A DNA stretch of 64,000 nt from Gammaproteobacteria bacterium UBA5078. Lineage in GTDB: Bacteria; Pseudomonadota; Gammaproteobacteria; Pseudomonadales; Pseudohongiellaceae. The translations under genes were made by a program, and so were the position numbers. The DNA is taken from contig DIAM01000012.1 in NCBI GenBank assembly GCA_002416505.1, positions 62,001-126,000 of the forward strand. Direction: 5' to 3'. The notes under the pieces were generated by a model. The model made no database searches, was not told where the DNA came from, and worked only from the letters and a program-made list of their open reading frames with translations. Below, piece after piece: positions 27,732 to 36,388 of this stretch. The first letter of the stretch is position 1, and every line of letters begins with the position of its first letter.

Positions 27732-28757
27732 ATGAATACCAGCAAGTTCACGCCAAAAACACTTTCCTGGGGCTCGATGGGGCTCATCGGTAGAACGATC
27801 GCGGTTCTCCTCCTAATGTATTTTTTCATCGTACTCACGCTAGGTTTCTACTGGAGTGCAGAACCAGCGCCGTTCTCCGTGCGCGAGAATCAGACAGAGA
27901 AATTGGTAGGCGCCGAGCCCGTGGTGGGCACAGCTAGCGCAGCTGCTCTCATTCGCGTCGCGGAAACCCTGCTCGACAAACGCGGCGGCTATCTAAGCAA
28001 TGACATAGCCCCTCCCGGTCTGTACTTGGACAATATTCCGAACTGGGAGTTCGGCGTGCTAGTGCAGGTGCGCGACTTCGCGCGCGCATTCCGTGAGAAC
28101 TTTTCGCGCTCGCAATCCCAGTCCGCGGAGGACCCGGACTTGGTGATCGTCGAGCCCAAGTTCAACTTACCCAACGACAGTTGGATGTTCCCGGCCTCAG
28201 AGACGGAATACCGCAGGGCGATTAATTCGATGACCTCCTACATGAGCCGCATCGCGGACCCACAAGTGCGGGATGCGCAATTTTATGCACGTTCGGACAA
28301 CCTAGCGCGCTGGCTAGTGAACGTCGAGTCTCGGCTCGGCAGTCTGTCGCAGAGACTCAGTGCGAGCGTCGGCCAGGCACAGGAGAATACAGACACCGCG
28401 GGAGATCGTGGTGCGCAGCAGTCCACGGACGTGCCAGAGCAAAGAGTCGTGCAGACACCCTATCTGCAGATCGACGACGCCTTCTACGAGGCCCGCGGCG
28501 CCACATGGGCGTTGATGCACTTCCTGCGCTCAGTCGAGATAGACTTCGACGCGGTGCTGCGCGATAAGAACGCTCTAGTGAGTGTGCGCCAGATAATCCG
28601 CGAGTTGGAGGCGAGCCAAAGAACGGTGTTTAGCCCGTTCATCCTCAATGGCAATGGCTTTGGGCTGTTCGCGAACCACTCCCTCGTAATGGCAAATTAC
28701 GTCTCTCGAGCGAATGCGGCCATTATCGATCTGCGCGAACTATTGAATCAGGGCTAA
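27732..28757 (+). CDS. DUF2333 family inner-membrane protein
   Basis: A 341-residue protein with one N-terminal transmembrane helix (IAVLLLMYFFIVLTLGFYW, about residues 26-45) and a periplasmic domain matching DUF2333. Characteristic blocks are the LLDKRGGYLSNDIAPPG turn, DNIPNWEFGVLVQVRDF and DSWMFPASETEYRRAI near the middle, and a C-terminal helical bundle with WALMHFLRSVEIDF. The family is widespread in gammaproteobacteria and uncharacterised. It probably forms an operon with the lipoprotein upstream. Confidence 0.85.
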   Translation: MNTSKFTPKTLSWGSMGLIGRTIAVLLLMYFFIVLTLGFYWSAEPAPFSVRENQTEKLVGAEPVVGTASAAALIRVAETLLDKRGGYLSNDIAPPGLYLDNIPNWEFGVLVQVRDFARAFRENFSRSQSQSAEDPDLVIVEPKFNLPNDSWMFPASETEYRRAINSMTSYMSRIADPQVRDAQFYARSDNLARWLVNVESRLGSLSQRLSASVGQAQENTDTAGDRGAQQSTDVPEQRVVQTPYLQIDDAFYEARGATWALMHFLRSVEIDFDAVLRDKNALVSVRQIIRELEASQRTVFSPFILNGNGFGLFANHSLVMANYVSRANAAIIDLRELLNQG

Positions 28758-29102
28758 GTTCAACGCCAGCAATCCCTAGGTGAAAGCGCCAGAGTGTGCT
28801 AGAGTTCGCCCCGAGCTTTGATATTAAATCAAAGGCGTCATCGTTAATTGTCTGGTCCTCCCGGCTTCGCGCCGCGAAAACCCCCTCACAAGAGTGCCAA
28901 TTACTGCATGCCGCACTGTGTGTATCGCACAAACACTGGCAACGCTGTACTGCGGACAAACTCCGAAATTCTAGCAAAGAATCTAAGCGCTTTATTCCGC
29001 TCCCGCTGTCTTATTTAACTGTCGCTATCGCCCATTAGCCAAGCATTGGACTATTGCGATCGTTTGACACAAAGGTGCCTGTTGGCACTTTCAGGAAATC
29101 AT
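28758..29102. other. intergenic region, nothing firm
   Basis: I see no gene, strong hairpin or repeat in these 345 bases. A plus-strand frame at 28796-29038 exists but has no ribosome binding site or recognisable sequence. The rhlE promoter must be here, and the 5' leader may be long, as for many cold- or autoregulated helicase genes. Confidence 0.5.
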
Positions 29103-30554
29103 ATGAATTTTTCAGACCTTGGGCTATCAGAAGCCCTATTGAAAGCCTTGCTCGACCAAGAGTACACCACACCTACCCCGATTCAAGAGCAAGCGATTCC
29201 CCCTATTCTTCAGGGCAAAGACATCATGGCCTCGGCCCAGACCGGTACGGGCAAGACCGCTGGCTTTACGCTGCCGTTATTGCAGAAGCTGGCGATGCAA
29301 CCACGTGCCACGGGAAATCACACACGCGCTTTGATACTCACACCTACGCGAGAGCTGGCGGCGCAAGTGCACGCCAGTATCGAGACCTATGGTAAGTATC
29401 TTTCATTGCGCTCGACAGTTGTGTTCGGCGGCGTGAAGATCAACCCACAGATGCAGAAACTGCGCGGCGGCGTCGAGATACTCGTTGCTACCCCCGGTCG
29501 TTTGCTCGACCTATTTCAGCAGAACGCCATCAAGTTCGACGAGATCAATACCCTAATCCTCGATGAGGCGGACCGCATGTTGGACATGGGCTTTATCAAT
29601 GACATCAAGAAGATCCTGTCGCGTCTGCCTAAGCAGCGCCAGAACCTGATGTTCTCCGCGACCTTCTCGCCAGAGATTCAGAAACTCGCCAAAGGCTTGT
29701 TGAATGATCCTGTGGAAGTCAGTGTCACGCCGATGAACACGGCCACGGAGCTTGTTGAGCAGTCACTGTATATCGTCGACAAGAATCGTAAGACCGAACT
29801 TCTCAAGGAATTGATCAAGAGTGAGAGCTGGTACCAGGCACTCGTGTTCAGCCGCACTAAACATGGCGCTAACAAGATCGTGAAGCAACTCGAGATCGAT
29901 GGCATTCATGCCGCGGCGATTCACGGCAATAAGAGTCAGGCGCATCGCACCAAGGTGCTGGAGCGCTTCAAGGAAGGCAAACTGCAGATCCTCGTGGCCA
30001 CGGATATCGCGGCACGTGGCATCGATATCGATCTGCTGCCGCAGGTAGTGAACTATGACCTGCCACAGGTACCGGAAGACTACGTGCACCGCATCGGCCG
30101 CACCGGACGCGCAGGCTCTACTGGGCGTGCAATCTCTTTTGTTTGTGCCGAGGAGAACAAGATGCTGCGCGATATCGAGCGTCTGTTGAAGCGTCCTATC
30201 GACCGCGCCGAGATGCCGGGTTTCGTGTCTACCGAAGACTTCTCCAAGGTAGCGCCAGTGCAACAGCGCACGGGGCAGAACCGCCCACAACGCTCATCAC
30301 AAGGCCGTCCGCAACGCTCAGCGCAGGATCGCCCGCAACGCTCAGCGCAAGATCGCCCGCGTGAAGTGAGTGGCAATCGTGGCACCTATGGCAGTGCGCC
30401 CGATGCGCCTGCTGCGCCGGCACGCAGCGCGAAGCCACGCTCCAATAATGGTGGTGCTCGCCAGGATCAGGCACGCCGGCCGCAGCGCTCTGGGCAGCCG
30501 GCACGCGATGGGCAGTCTAAGCCTTCAAACACGACGCTGCTGTACCGCTCCTAA
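29103..30554 (+). CDS. rhlE: DEAD-box ATP-dependent RNA helicase
   Basis: The start is ATG 29103 (MNFSDLGLSEALLKAL), behind AGGAA; upstream in-frame codons lack support. The 483-residue protein has all helicase motifs: AQTGTGKT, PTRELA, TPGRLLDL, DEAD, SAT, ARGIDI and HRIGRTGRAG. The first 375 residues form the two RecA-like domains. The remainder is an Arg/Gln/Ser-rich disordered tail with repeats of RPQRSAQD, typical of RhlE RNA-binding extensions. It remodels ribosome assembly and mRNA decay intermediates. A strong terminator follows. Confidence 0.93.
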   Translation: MNFSDLGLSEALLKALLDQEYTTPTPIQEQAIPPILQGKDIMASAQTGTGKTAGFTLPLLQKLAMQPRATGNHTRALILTPTRELAAQVHASIETYGKYLSLRSTVVFGGVKINPQMQKLRGGVEILVATPGRLLDLFQQNAIKFDEINTLILDEADRMLDMGFINDIKKILSRLPKQRQNLMFSATFSPEIQKLAKGLLNDPVEVSVTPMNTATELVEQSLYIVDKNRKTELLKELIKSESWYQALVFSRTKHGANKIVKQLEIDGIHAAAIHGNKSQAHRTKVLERFKEGKLQILVATDIAARGIDIDLLPQVVNYDLPQVPEDYVHRIGRTGRAGSTGRAISFVCAEENKMLRDIERLLKRPIDRAEMPGFVSTEDFSKVAPVQQRTGQNRPQRSSQGRPQRSAQDRPQRSAQDRPREVSGNRGTYGSAPDAPAAPARSAKPRSNNGGARQDQARRPQRSGQPARDGQSKPSNTTLLYRS

Positions 30555-30572
30555 GCAGTTCGTATAGAGAAA

Positions 30573-30611
30573 GGGCGCTGCGATCCTCGTGATCGCAGCG
30601 CCCTTTTTTTT
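30573..30611 (+). terminator. intrinsic terminator of rhlE
   Basis: GGGCGCTGCGATC (30573-30585) pairs perfectly with GATCGCAGCGCCC (30591-30603) around a five-base loop and is followed by eight T. Confidence 0.95.
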
Positions 30612-30696
30612 GCTTTGGTGCAGCGTCTTGGAAGGTGTATCTTTAGGGCACAGTATTGGTCACCCATCATCACAATAAGAATTAGGAACACAGCCT

Positions 30697-31725
30697 ATGC
30701 CGCAAGCCAAGTTGATCAGTCATACCCTTCGCCTAGTGGTGTTAGTGTCCAGCGTCGTCGCCAGTGCCGCACTAATCGCACAGAGCACCGTCACCGAAAT
30801 ACTACCGGGGGTAATCCGCACGCCCGCAGAGCGCTTCGAGAATTTGGTCGACTATCCGTTCACTCCTCACTATGTCGAGGTGATGATCGAGCGCGGTGTT
30901 GGTGGGCAGGAACGGGTCCCGATGCGCATGCACTATGTGGACGAGGGGCAGGGCGATCCGGTGTTGATGTTGCACGGGCAGCCGACCTGGAGTTATCTGT
31001 ATCGCAAGATGATCCCGGTCGTCGCCGCGCGGCACCGGGTCATCGCGCCGGACTGGATAGGCTTCGGTAAATCCGATAAGTTCATCCGCGAGGCAGACTA
31101 CAGCTATAAGATGCATTTCGATGCGGCGCTAGCCTTCATCGAGGCCCTCGATCTGCACAATGTCACACTGGTCATGCAGGATTGGGGCGGCTTCCTCGGC
31201 CTGCCCATCGCCGCGCATATGTCCGATCGCATCGCACGACTAGTGGTGATGAATACGGCTCTACCTACGGGCTACGGCATGATGACCTCGAGTTGGTATG
31301 CCTATCGAGACCGCACGCGTGTGCAAACTCCTTACGGACAGGAGCGACAATTCTCTGCGGGTAATGGGGGCAGGGACGATCCCGAGAACGTGCGGGCGTA
31401 TTCCGCCCCCTTTCCCGATCCAGCCTACTATGCTGGGCCTAACACCTTCCCGCAGATAGTACCGATGCGCCCGGGGGATCCGTTCAGCCCTACTATGCTG
31501 CACACGGCGGATGTCCTCGCAAACTGGGATAAGCCCGCCTTGGTGATGTTCTCGGATGGGGATCAGATTCTCGGTCCACACGAGGAGTTCCTGCGCCGCC
31601 TAATCCCGACCTCTGCAAATGAACCGCGCATCGTGATCGAAGGCGCGGGTCACTTCCTGCAGGAAGACAAGGGCGAGGAGGTGGCGCAGAGGATTCTTGA
31701 GTTCATCGCGCGCCATCCTCTCTAA
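30697..31725 (+). CDS. exported haloalkane dehalogenase-like alpha/beta hydrolase
   Basis: A 342-residue hydrolase of the DhlA-like group (HLD-I). It has the family opening RTPAERFENLVDYPF, the HGQPTW oxyanion/halide motif (Trp98), the nucleophile Asp162 in MQDWGG with halide-binding Trp163, a catalytic acid probably Asp289 in GDQILGP, and the base His319 in GAGHF. The enzyme class hydrolyses alkyl halides to alcohols. Residues 1-29 form a signal peptide-like stretch (LVVLVSSVVASAALIAQ), so it is probably periplasmic, whereas the classic enzymes are cytoplasmic. It lies alone behind AGGAA. A related hydrolase of other specificity remains possible. Confidence 0.72.
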   Translation: MPQAKLISHTLRLVVLVSSVVASAALIAQSTVTEILPGVIRTPAERFENLVDYPFTPHYVEVMIERGVGGQERVPMRMHYVDEGQGDPVLMLHGQPTWSYLYRKMIPVVAARHRVIAPDWIGFGKSDKFIREADYSYKMHFDAALAFIEALDLHNVTLVMQDWGGFLGLPIAAHMSDRIARLVVMNTALPTGYGMMTSSWYAYRDRTRVQTPYGQERQFSAGNGGRDDPENVRAYSAPFPDPAYYAGPNTFPQIVPMRPGDPFSPTMLHTADVLANWDKPALVMFSDGDQILGPHEEFLRRLIPTSANEPRIVIEGAGHFLQEDKGEEVAQRILEFIARHPL

Positions 31726-31746
31726 TCGAGGCGTTGTGATATGCGG

Positions 31747-32500
31747 CTAGCGCAGCTGCGTGCGACAGAAATACTGTATCGCGTTACACATCATCTGCGC
31801 GAATTGAGGCCGCGGCTGGCCGTTCAAAGCAGTGAAGCGTTCGTCCTGCGCGAATAGAGTTCCGAGCCCCGCATAGGCCTGACATTGATTGTCTCGCTCA
31901 TGCGCGCTTCCCCAGAATTGCCTCGTTAGCTGGTAGTGCTGAGCGATGAGGATCTGCACCTCGCTCGAGCCCTGCGTGCCTCGAGAGAGTCTCCCAAAGC
32001 TCTGTGAAGTCGCTTAGCAATTGTTGGCGTTGATGCGGGCTTAGTTGCTTTAGAGCAGCCTCGGATTTCGCCATAGTGGGCTCGCCATACTTCGCGATGG
32101 CCTCCTCCCGATACTGTTTCACTTCCGGTGGAAAGCTCTCATATAGTTCTTTGTTTGACATTTCGATCTCTCCGCGTAGCTTCGCAATAGTTTTGTCCAC
32201 TGTCGCCAGCATCGCGCCTAGTTCTTGCTGTCGCTCAAGCAATATTCGACGATGTTGTGACAGAGATGTGAGCGTGTCCGAGTCATCGGCATTGAGAAGC
32301 GTTCTGATCGCAGACAGCGGCATGCCCTGCGTCCGATACAGTAGAATCTGCTGCAAACGCAGCAGTTCGGCTTCGCCATAGAGACGATATCCCGCGGCGC
32401 TTCTCGTGCGTGGAAGCAACAGCTCGATCGCATCGTAATGATGCAATGCGCGAACGCTAACACCTGAGATTCGCGCGAGTTGACGCACCGTATAGAACAT
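31747..32500 (-). pseudogene. MerR-family regulator with TipAS drug-recognition domain, frameshifted
   Basis: From ATG 32500 a MerR N-terminus is intact: winged-helix ARISGVSVRALHHYD, then GYRLYGEAELLRLQQIL and a coiled coil to about residue 115. The TipAS domain begins (KELYESFPPEVKQYREEA) but the frame ends at 31898 with an unrelated tail. In the +1 frame the domain resumes exactly (GTQGSSEVQ, then ILIAQHYQLTRQFW) and continues to a stop at 31747 with YAGLGTLFAQDERF and NAIQYF. Joined, the protein would be about 250 residues, the TipA length. The shift lies near 31975-31995, consistent with one inserted base. Either the gene is inactive or the base is a sequence error. Confidence 0.78.
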
Positions 32501-32566
32501 TACAAAACACCATAATGACTGACACAGAACAATCCTGAAGGCTTACGCTAGGTAAGAGTCAAATAA

Positions 32567-32776
32567 TTAGTCACTTTCGATTTCAAGGATATCCCCAGGC
32601 GTGCACTCTAGTGCCTCGCACAGTTTCGCCAAGGTCTCGAAGCGCACGCCTTTTACCTTGCCTGTGCGCAGCAGGGACAGGTTGGCCTCGGTAATTCCGA
32701 TGTGCTCGGCAAGGTCCTTCGCCTTCATTTTGCGCAGCGCGAGCATGACGTCGAGGCGGACGACGATCTGGCTCAT
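32567..32776 (-). CDS. small XRE/Cro-type transcriptional regulator
   Basis: A 69-residue helix-turn-helix protein. The HTH (KDLAEHIGITEANLSLLRTG, residues about 19-38) is of the YozG/Cro type and the C-terminus reads LCEALECTPGDILEIE. Its ATG overlaps the stop of the DUF2975 gene by four bases. DUF2975 genes are typically paired with such a regulator, so it probably controls its own operon. Confidence 0.88.
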   Translation of the reverse strand: MSQIVVRLDVMLALRKMKAKDLAEHIGITEANLSLLRTGKVKGVRFETLAKLCEALECTPGDILEIESD

Positions 32777-33288
32777 ACAAAGCCCTCGTTATCTTCTTTC
32801 AGCGTCGTTGCTGCGCTGAGAATACGGCCAACCATGGCGATGAAGAGCGCGAAGGCTAGCATGCCGTAATACTCCGGTTCGAGACGGATATCGAAACCAC
32901 CCCGATGGCGTATCCATTGCGTGAGATTGGGGACGATTAGGATCAAGGCGACCATCGCTTGCAGCGCATAGTCCCCTGCCTCGGCTACACGCGAGGAGGC
33001 GACTTTGCTAAAGAAATCGCCCTCACCGTAGTGCTTCAGCGCAAAATGCAGGCGATTTACCGCCCCCAGTAATAACAACGCTGGAAGGTTTTGCACTGCT
33101 AACAAACCGATTTCCGTCACCCGAGAGCGCCATGGCATTGCATGATCCACCACTATGCGAACCGCGGGTAAAGCAGTGTTGAACAGGATGGACAAGCCGA
33201 TCGTCACTAGCGCAATTATCGCAAACACTTGTGCTGTTTTCGCAAGCTCTTGCGCTTTGCTTAGATCATTGTCTAATGGAATTGCCAT
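32773..33288 (-). CDS. DUF2975 membrane protein
   Basis: The start is ATG 33288, with AAGGAG 7 bases upstream; the frame extends to 33375 without better signals. The 171-residue product has four probable transmembrane helices (about residues 20-40, 58-78, 105-125 and 143-160), the DUF2975 layout. The FSKVASSRVAEAGDYAL segment between helices 2 and 3 is characteristic. Its function is unknown. It is the first gene of a two-gene operon with the XRE regulator. Confidence 0.82.
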   Translation of the reverse strand: MAIPLDNDLSKAQELAKTAQVFAIIALVTIGLSILFNTALPAVRIVVDHAMPWRSRVTEIGLLAVQNLPALLLLGAVNRLHFALKHYGEGDFFSKVASSRVAEAGDYALQAMVALILIVPNLTQWIRHRGGFDIRLEPEYYGMLAFALFIAMVGRILSAATTLKEDNEGFV

Positions 33289-33503
33289 TTGGCGCTCCTT
33301 AATTGCTGTTTTGTGGCAATAAATTATCGTTAAACAATAATTAATGCAAGTGCTTTGCAGTACTCGCCTTTGCAAGTAATCTTATTAGTGCGCGCAAAGC
33401 AGATGTAAACCGCGATGCTCCTCGTGCGTTATAAGTCTTGGGGGAATGCTGCCCGACGCACAGCGGCGCGGAGACGGCCGCTAGAGCAAGTCTTGAAAAG
33501 ATA

Positions 33504-34052
33504 GTGGAGCACGACAAACTGGATAATTTGCAAAAACTCGATCGCTTCCTTGCCTCTGTGCAGGGCAGGGCATATCGAATTGCTCAAATCGCGACCAAAA
33601 ATCCGGACGACGCGCTGGATCTGGTGCAAGACGCGATGTTCAAGCACGTGGAGAAATACAGTGCTCGTCCGGAATCCGAATGGAGCCCGCTGTTCTATAG
33701 CATCTTGCAGAGTCGTATTAATGACTGGCATCGTCGCAATACCGTGCGCCGCCGTATTATGGGTTGGTTACGCCCCAGCGACGAGGAGGGTGAAGATCCT
33801 CTCGAGAGAATCGAGGACGAAGCCCAGCGCAGCCCGGAGCAGTTGCTGCAGATCGGTGAGAGCATGGACAAGTTGCAGCTAGCCTTGCAGGCACTTCCCC
33901 TGCGCCAGCAGCAGGTATTCCTATTGAGGGTGTGGGAAGGGCTCGATGTGCGGGAAACAGCCCTGGCAATGGCCTGTGCAGAAGGCAGTGTAAAATCCCA
34001 TTATTCGAGAGCCGTGCATACGTTGCGGCAGCAATTAGGGGAGCATTGGTAA
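33504..34052 (+). CDS. RNA polymerase sigma factor, ECF-like
   Basis: The frame opens at TTG 33438; I prefer GTG 33504, giving 182 residues starting at the conserved region, but neither start has a strong ribosome binding site. Region 2 is visible as RIAQIATKNPDDALDLVQDAMF and SRINDWHRRNTVRRR. Region 4 is LPLRQQQVFLLRVWEGLDV followed by the HTH ETALAMACAEGSVKSHYSRAV. The anti-sigma-like gene begins at the stop codon (TAATG). It probably directs transcription of this operon and an envelope-related regulon. Confidence 0.82.
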   Translation: MEHDKLDNLQKLDRFLASVQGRAYRIAQIATKNPDDALDLVQDAMFKHVEKYSARPESEWSPLFYSILQSRINDWHRRNTVRRRIMGWLRPSDEEGEDPLERIEDEAQRSPEQLLQIGESMDKLQLALQALPLRQQQVFLLRVWEGLDVRETALAMACAEGSVKSHYSRAVHTLRQQLGEHW

Positions 34053-34612
34053 TGAACTCGACATTCGACGCAGAAAAGTCAGGGGCCAACGCCGAGCAGG
34101 CCCGCTTCCTCGCGAAGGTGGTGCAGACACTGGATAGCAGTCTCACGCACTTGCCCGAAGGGGTTGAGGGGCGGCTGGTCAGTGCGCGCCAGGCGGCGCT
34201 ATTGCAGGCCCAGAAGTGTGAAGATGAAGGCCGTGTTGCGACTATGGCTTTTGCCTCCGCGCTCGAATCCAGTGAACAGCAGATTCCCGAGGCGGTACAG
34301 TTACGACTCGATGGGATACGCGCAGAGGCGATGCGCAAGGCGAGCGCCGCGCTGGACCGATCCGATGCCACGCGCAAGGCGAATGGTCGATGGTGGACGC
34401 GCTGGGCACCACAGGGGTTTGCCTTGCCAGCGAGCGCATTCGCGTCAATCTGCATGCTAGTGACGACCTTGGCGATATTTCAGCTGGCAGAGCCTATTGA
34501 GACGATGCCCTTAGCCGTGGCGGATAGCTCATTAGTGCTAGCCTCCGAAGAAGAGCTCGAGCTATATGAAAATTTAGAGTTTTATCAATGGCTTGCGGAT
34601 AATGGTCTGTAA
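34052..34612 (+). CDS. DUF3619-like membrane protein, probable anti-sigma factor
   Basis: A 186-residue protein with a cytoplasmic N-terminal half containing helices and a repeated LPEGVEGRL / IPEAVQLRLDGIRAEA motif, then one transmembrane helix (SAFASICMLVTTLAIFQL, about residues 132-150) and an acidic periplasmic tail (EEELELYENLEFYQWLADNGL). Gene order (sigma, this gene, DUF3106) and the DUF3619-type helix pair suggest it binds the upstream sigma factor. It starts overlapping the sigma stop by one base. Confidence 0.7.
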   Translation: MNSTFDAEKSGANAEQARFLAKVVQTLDSSLTHLPEGVEGRLVSARQAALLQAQKCEDEGRVATMAFASALESSEQQIPEAVQLRLDGIRAEAMRKASAALDRSDATRKANGRWWTRWAPQGFALPASAFASICMLVTTLAIFQLAEPIETMPLAVADSSLVLASEEELELYENLEFYQWLADNGL

Positions 34613-34886
34613 TCTACGGCGCTTCGGCCAAGCCGCGCTATTGGTGTTTGTTTGCCTGCCTTGCGATGCTTTCCCTATGCAGGCTGAGGCGAGTGAGATC
34701 TTAGCCCCGGAGGCCGAACCGGCAAGCGATGAAAGTGAGCTAGAAGTAGATCTCGCGTTCATCGAGTTTTTAGGGCAATGGGAGACCGATGACGGTGAAT
34801 GGATTGCACCAAGTGATTTGGCGGATGAGGCGTTTGTAGAGCTGATCGAAACCATGGGTTCTGTGGAGATAGAAGAGATTGACTAA
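34602..34886 (+). CDS. small secreted acidic protein of the sigma/DUF3106 operon
   Basis: A 94-residue protein from ATG 34602, overlapping the end of the anti-sigma-like gene by 11 bases. A signal peptide (AALLVFVCLPCDAFP) precedes a strongly acidic mature part containing the motif DLAFIEFLGQWE and ending in Glu/Asp. I know no family name. Its position between the anti-sigma gene and DUF3106, with overlaps on both sides, argues that it is real and part of the same module. Confidence 0.7.
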   Translation: MVCNLRRFGQAALLVFVCLPCDAFPMQAEASEILAPEAEPASDESELEVDLAFIEFLGQWETDDGEWIAPSDLADEAFVELIETMGSVEIEEID

Positions 34887-35526
34887 GAGTTCGATAGACA
34901 ATAAGTGGCATAGCGTGCGCTTACTACTAGGCGCTAGTGTCCTGTGGGTCAGCCTAGGCCTTCAGGCACAGGAGTCGATTCAATGGGAGTCGCTGAGCAG
35001 CGCCGAGCAGCAACTCTTGGAGCAAGTTGAGCCGCAATGGGAAAACTTTAGCCCTGAGCGCCAGGAACAGTTACGCCGCGGTGCCAAGCGCTGGTTGCAA
35101 ATGCCGCGTGAGGAGCGCCAGCGCGCGCGTCGGCAGCAGGACCTGTTTCAGCAGCTAAGCCCGCAGGAGCGCGAACGAATAGAGAATCGTTTTCAGCAGT
35201 TCAATAGGGCCCCACCCTCTCAACAACGACGTTTGCGCGATATCCAAGAGCAGTTTCGTGGGCTGCCTTCGGAGCGACGTGAAGCCTTGCGTCGGCGCTT
35301 CGAAAACCAAAGGCAAGAGGGCAGAGTGCAGCGCCCGGAGCTGGAGCGTCGGCGCCCAGACGATCAGATCGAGCCTGCGGAAATAGATATCGAACGTCCG
35401 GACCTACAGCAAAAACGGCCTGAGGCGATCCCGCAGCGCCCGATTGGGCAAGACATTCCGCGTATTCCGCCGCGCATAGAGCGACCAACACCGCAGGTCG
35501 TGGTGCCGCAGCGGCCCAGTCGCTAG
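34879..35526 (+). CDS. DUF3106 exported protein
   Basis: A 215-residue protein with a signal peptide (LLLGASVLWVSLGLQAQ) and a DUF3106 core of short helices with the recurring pattern W-x(n)-LSxxEQ-x-LL and L-x-PxERxRxRxR, giving a very Arg/Gln/Glu-rich chain. The C-terminal 60 residues are Pro/Arg-rich and disordered. The start is TTG 34879, overlapping the preceding gene and following GGAG; GTG 34915 is an alternative. DUF3106 proteins accompany sigma/anti-sigma pairs but have no known activity. Confidence 0.8.
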   Translation: MTKSSIDNKWHSVRLLLGASVLWVSLGLQAQESIQWESLSSAEQQLLEQVEPQWENFSPERQEQLRRGAKRWLQMPREERQRARRQQDLFQQLSPQERERIENRFQQFNRAPPSQQRRLRDIQEQFRGLPSERREALRRRFENQRQEGRVQRPELERRRPDDQIEPAEIDIERPDLQQKRPEAIPQRPIGQDIPRIPPRIERPTPQVVVPQRPSR

Positions 35527-35541
35527 TTTTCTATAGGCAAT

Positions 35542-35567
35542 AAAAAAGGCCAGATTGGAATCTGGCC
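35542..35567 (-). terminator. intrinsic terminator of the EF-hand gene
   Basis: GGCCAGATT and AATCTGGCC (35548-35567) form a hairpin preceded by six A on the plus strand, so on the minus strand it is followed by six U. It lies 23 bases past the stop at 35590. Confidence 0.88.
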
Positions 35568-35589
35568 AAAGGGGGCGCCTGACGGCGGT

Positions 35590-36192
35590 TTATAGGAAGG
35601 GGTCAACCTGCTCGGCAACGCACTGTCGTGCGATTCGGCGCTGCTCGTTGCGGCCCTGCATGCTAGCGGCGAGTTCGACCCCAGTCAGTTGGCCATCGGC
35701 ATCGGTATCCATGCGAGCGAATTGATCGTAGGCGCGCTGCTCTAGTTGCATGAAGAACTCCTCCTGGCTCAAGGCGCCATCGCCATCTTTGTCGGCGGCG
35801 GCAAAGCGATCCTCTTCGACCTCGGCAAGCCCCCCATTCTCGGCGATACACTCGCGTAGCGCTTCCGTATCGATATCCTCTGCGGGGCCGCGGCGGCGGG
35901 GGCGAGCCTCATCGGCACTCACGAGACCGTCGTCATCACGGTCTGCGCGGCTGAACTGGCGTGCAAAGTTAGCGGTTGCCTTGGCAGTAAACTCCTCTAG
36001 GCTGATGAGTTTGTCGCCATTGCTGTCTAGTCTGCGCAACTGGCGAACTTGGCCCTGCCTCCCTAAACCGGCCGCATCGCGCTGCTTGCCCTGAGCGCCG
36101 GTGCCTCTTTGGGCGTCCTGCGCGAAGCCACTGGCAGCGAGGGTGCAGCCAGCAAAAAGCATAGATATTACTAAAAGTCGTCGATTGAACAT
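35590..36192 (-). CDS. secreted EF-hand calcium-binding protein
   Basis: The start is ATG 36192 with GGGAGC upstream, giving 200 residues with a signal peptide (LLVISMLFAGCTLAASGFAQ). Four EF-hand-like loops are visible: DSNGDKLISLEEF, DRDDDGLVSADEA, DKDGDGALSQEEF and DTDADGQLTGVEL. It should bind calcium in the periplasm. A basic Gly/Gln/Arg-rich segment precedes the first loop. Its function beyond calcium binding is unknown. It converges with the DUF3106 operon. Confidence 0.88.
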   Translation of the reverse strand: MFNRRLLVISMLFAGCTLAASGFAQDAQRGTGAQGKQRDAAGLGRQGQVRQLRRLDSNGDKLISLEEFTAKATANFARQFSRADRDDDGLVSADEARPRRRGPAEDIDTEALRECIAENGGLAEVEEDRFAAADKDGDGALSQEEFFMQLEQRAYDQFARMDTDADGQLTGVELAASMQGRNEQRRIARQCVAEQVDPFL

Positions 36193-36388
36193 TAGGTAAC
36201 GCTCCCGATTGAAAAACCGCTGCAGTAGGCAGGGGCCTTGGATGAATGTTGTGTTCAAGACTATTAACGCGCTAAGAGCGAGTCGGTTTACACGACGAGA
36301 TACCCATGTCGAATGGCCATTGTATTTGGAGGCAAGCAGACATAGACTCGGAACTGCTAGAGGTAGGAGTTGCGGGGGAGTCGCGAAA

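Noticed and set aside
28796..29038. 80-residue open frame upstream of rhlE
   Set aside because: No ribosome binding site or family resemblance; composition does not look like a protein.
30285..30360. Short tandem repeat, possible CRISPR-like array
   Set aside because: It is coding sequence for the RPQRSAQD repeats of the RhlE tail, in frame and without spacers.
31747..31959. Separate small gene downstream of the MerR regulator
   Set aside because: Its product is the missing C-terminal part of the TipAS domain; a frameshift explains it better.
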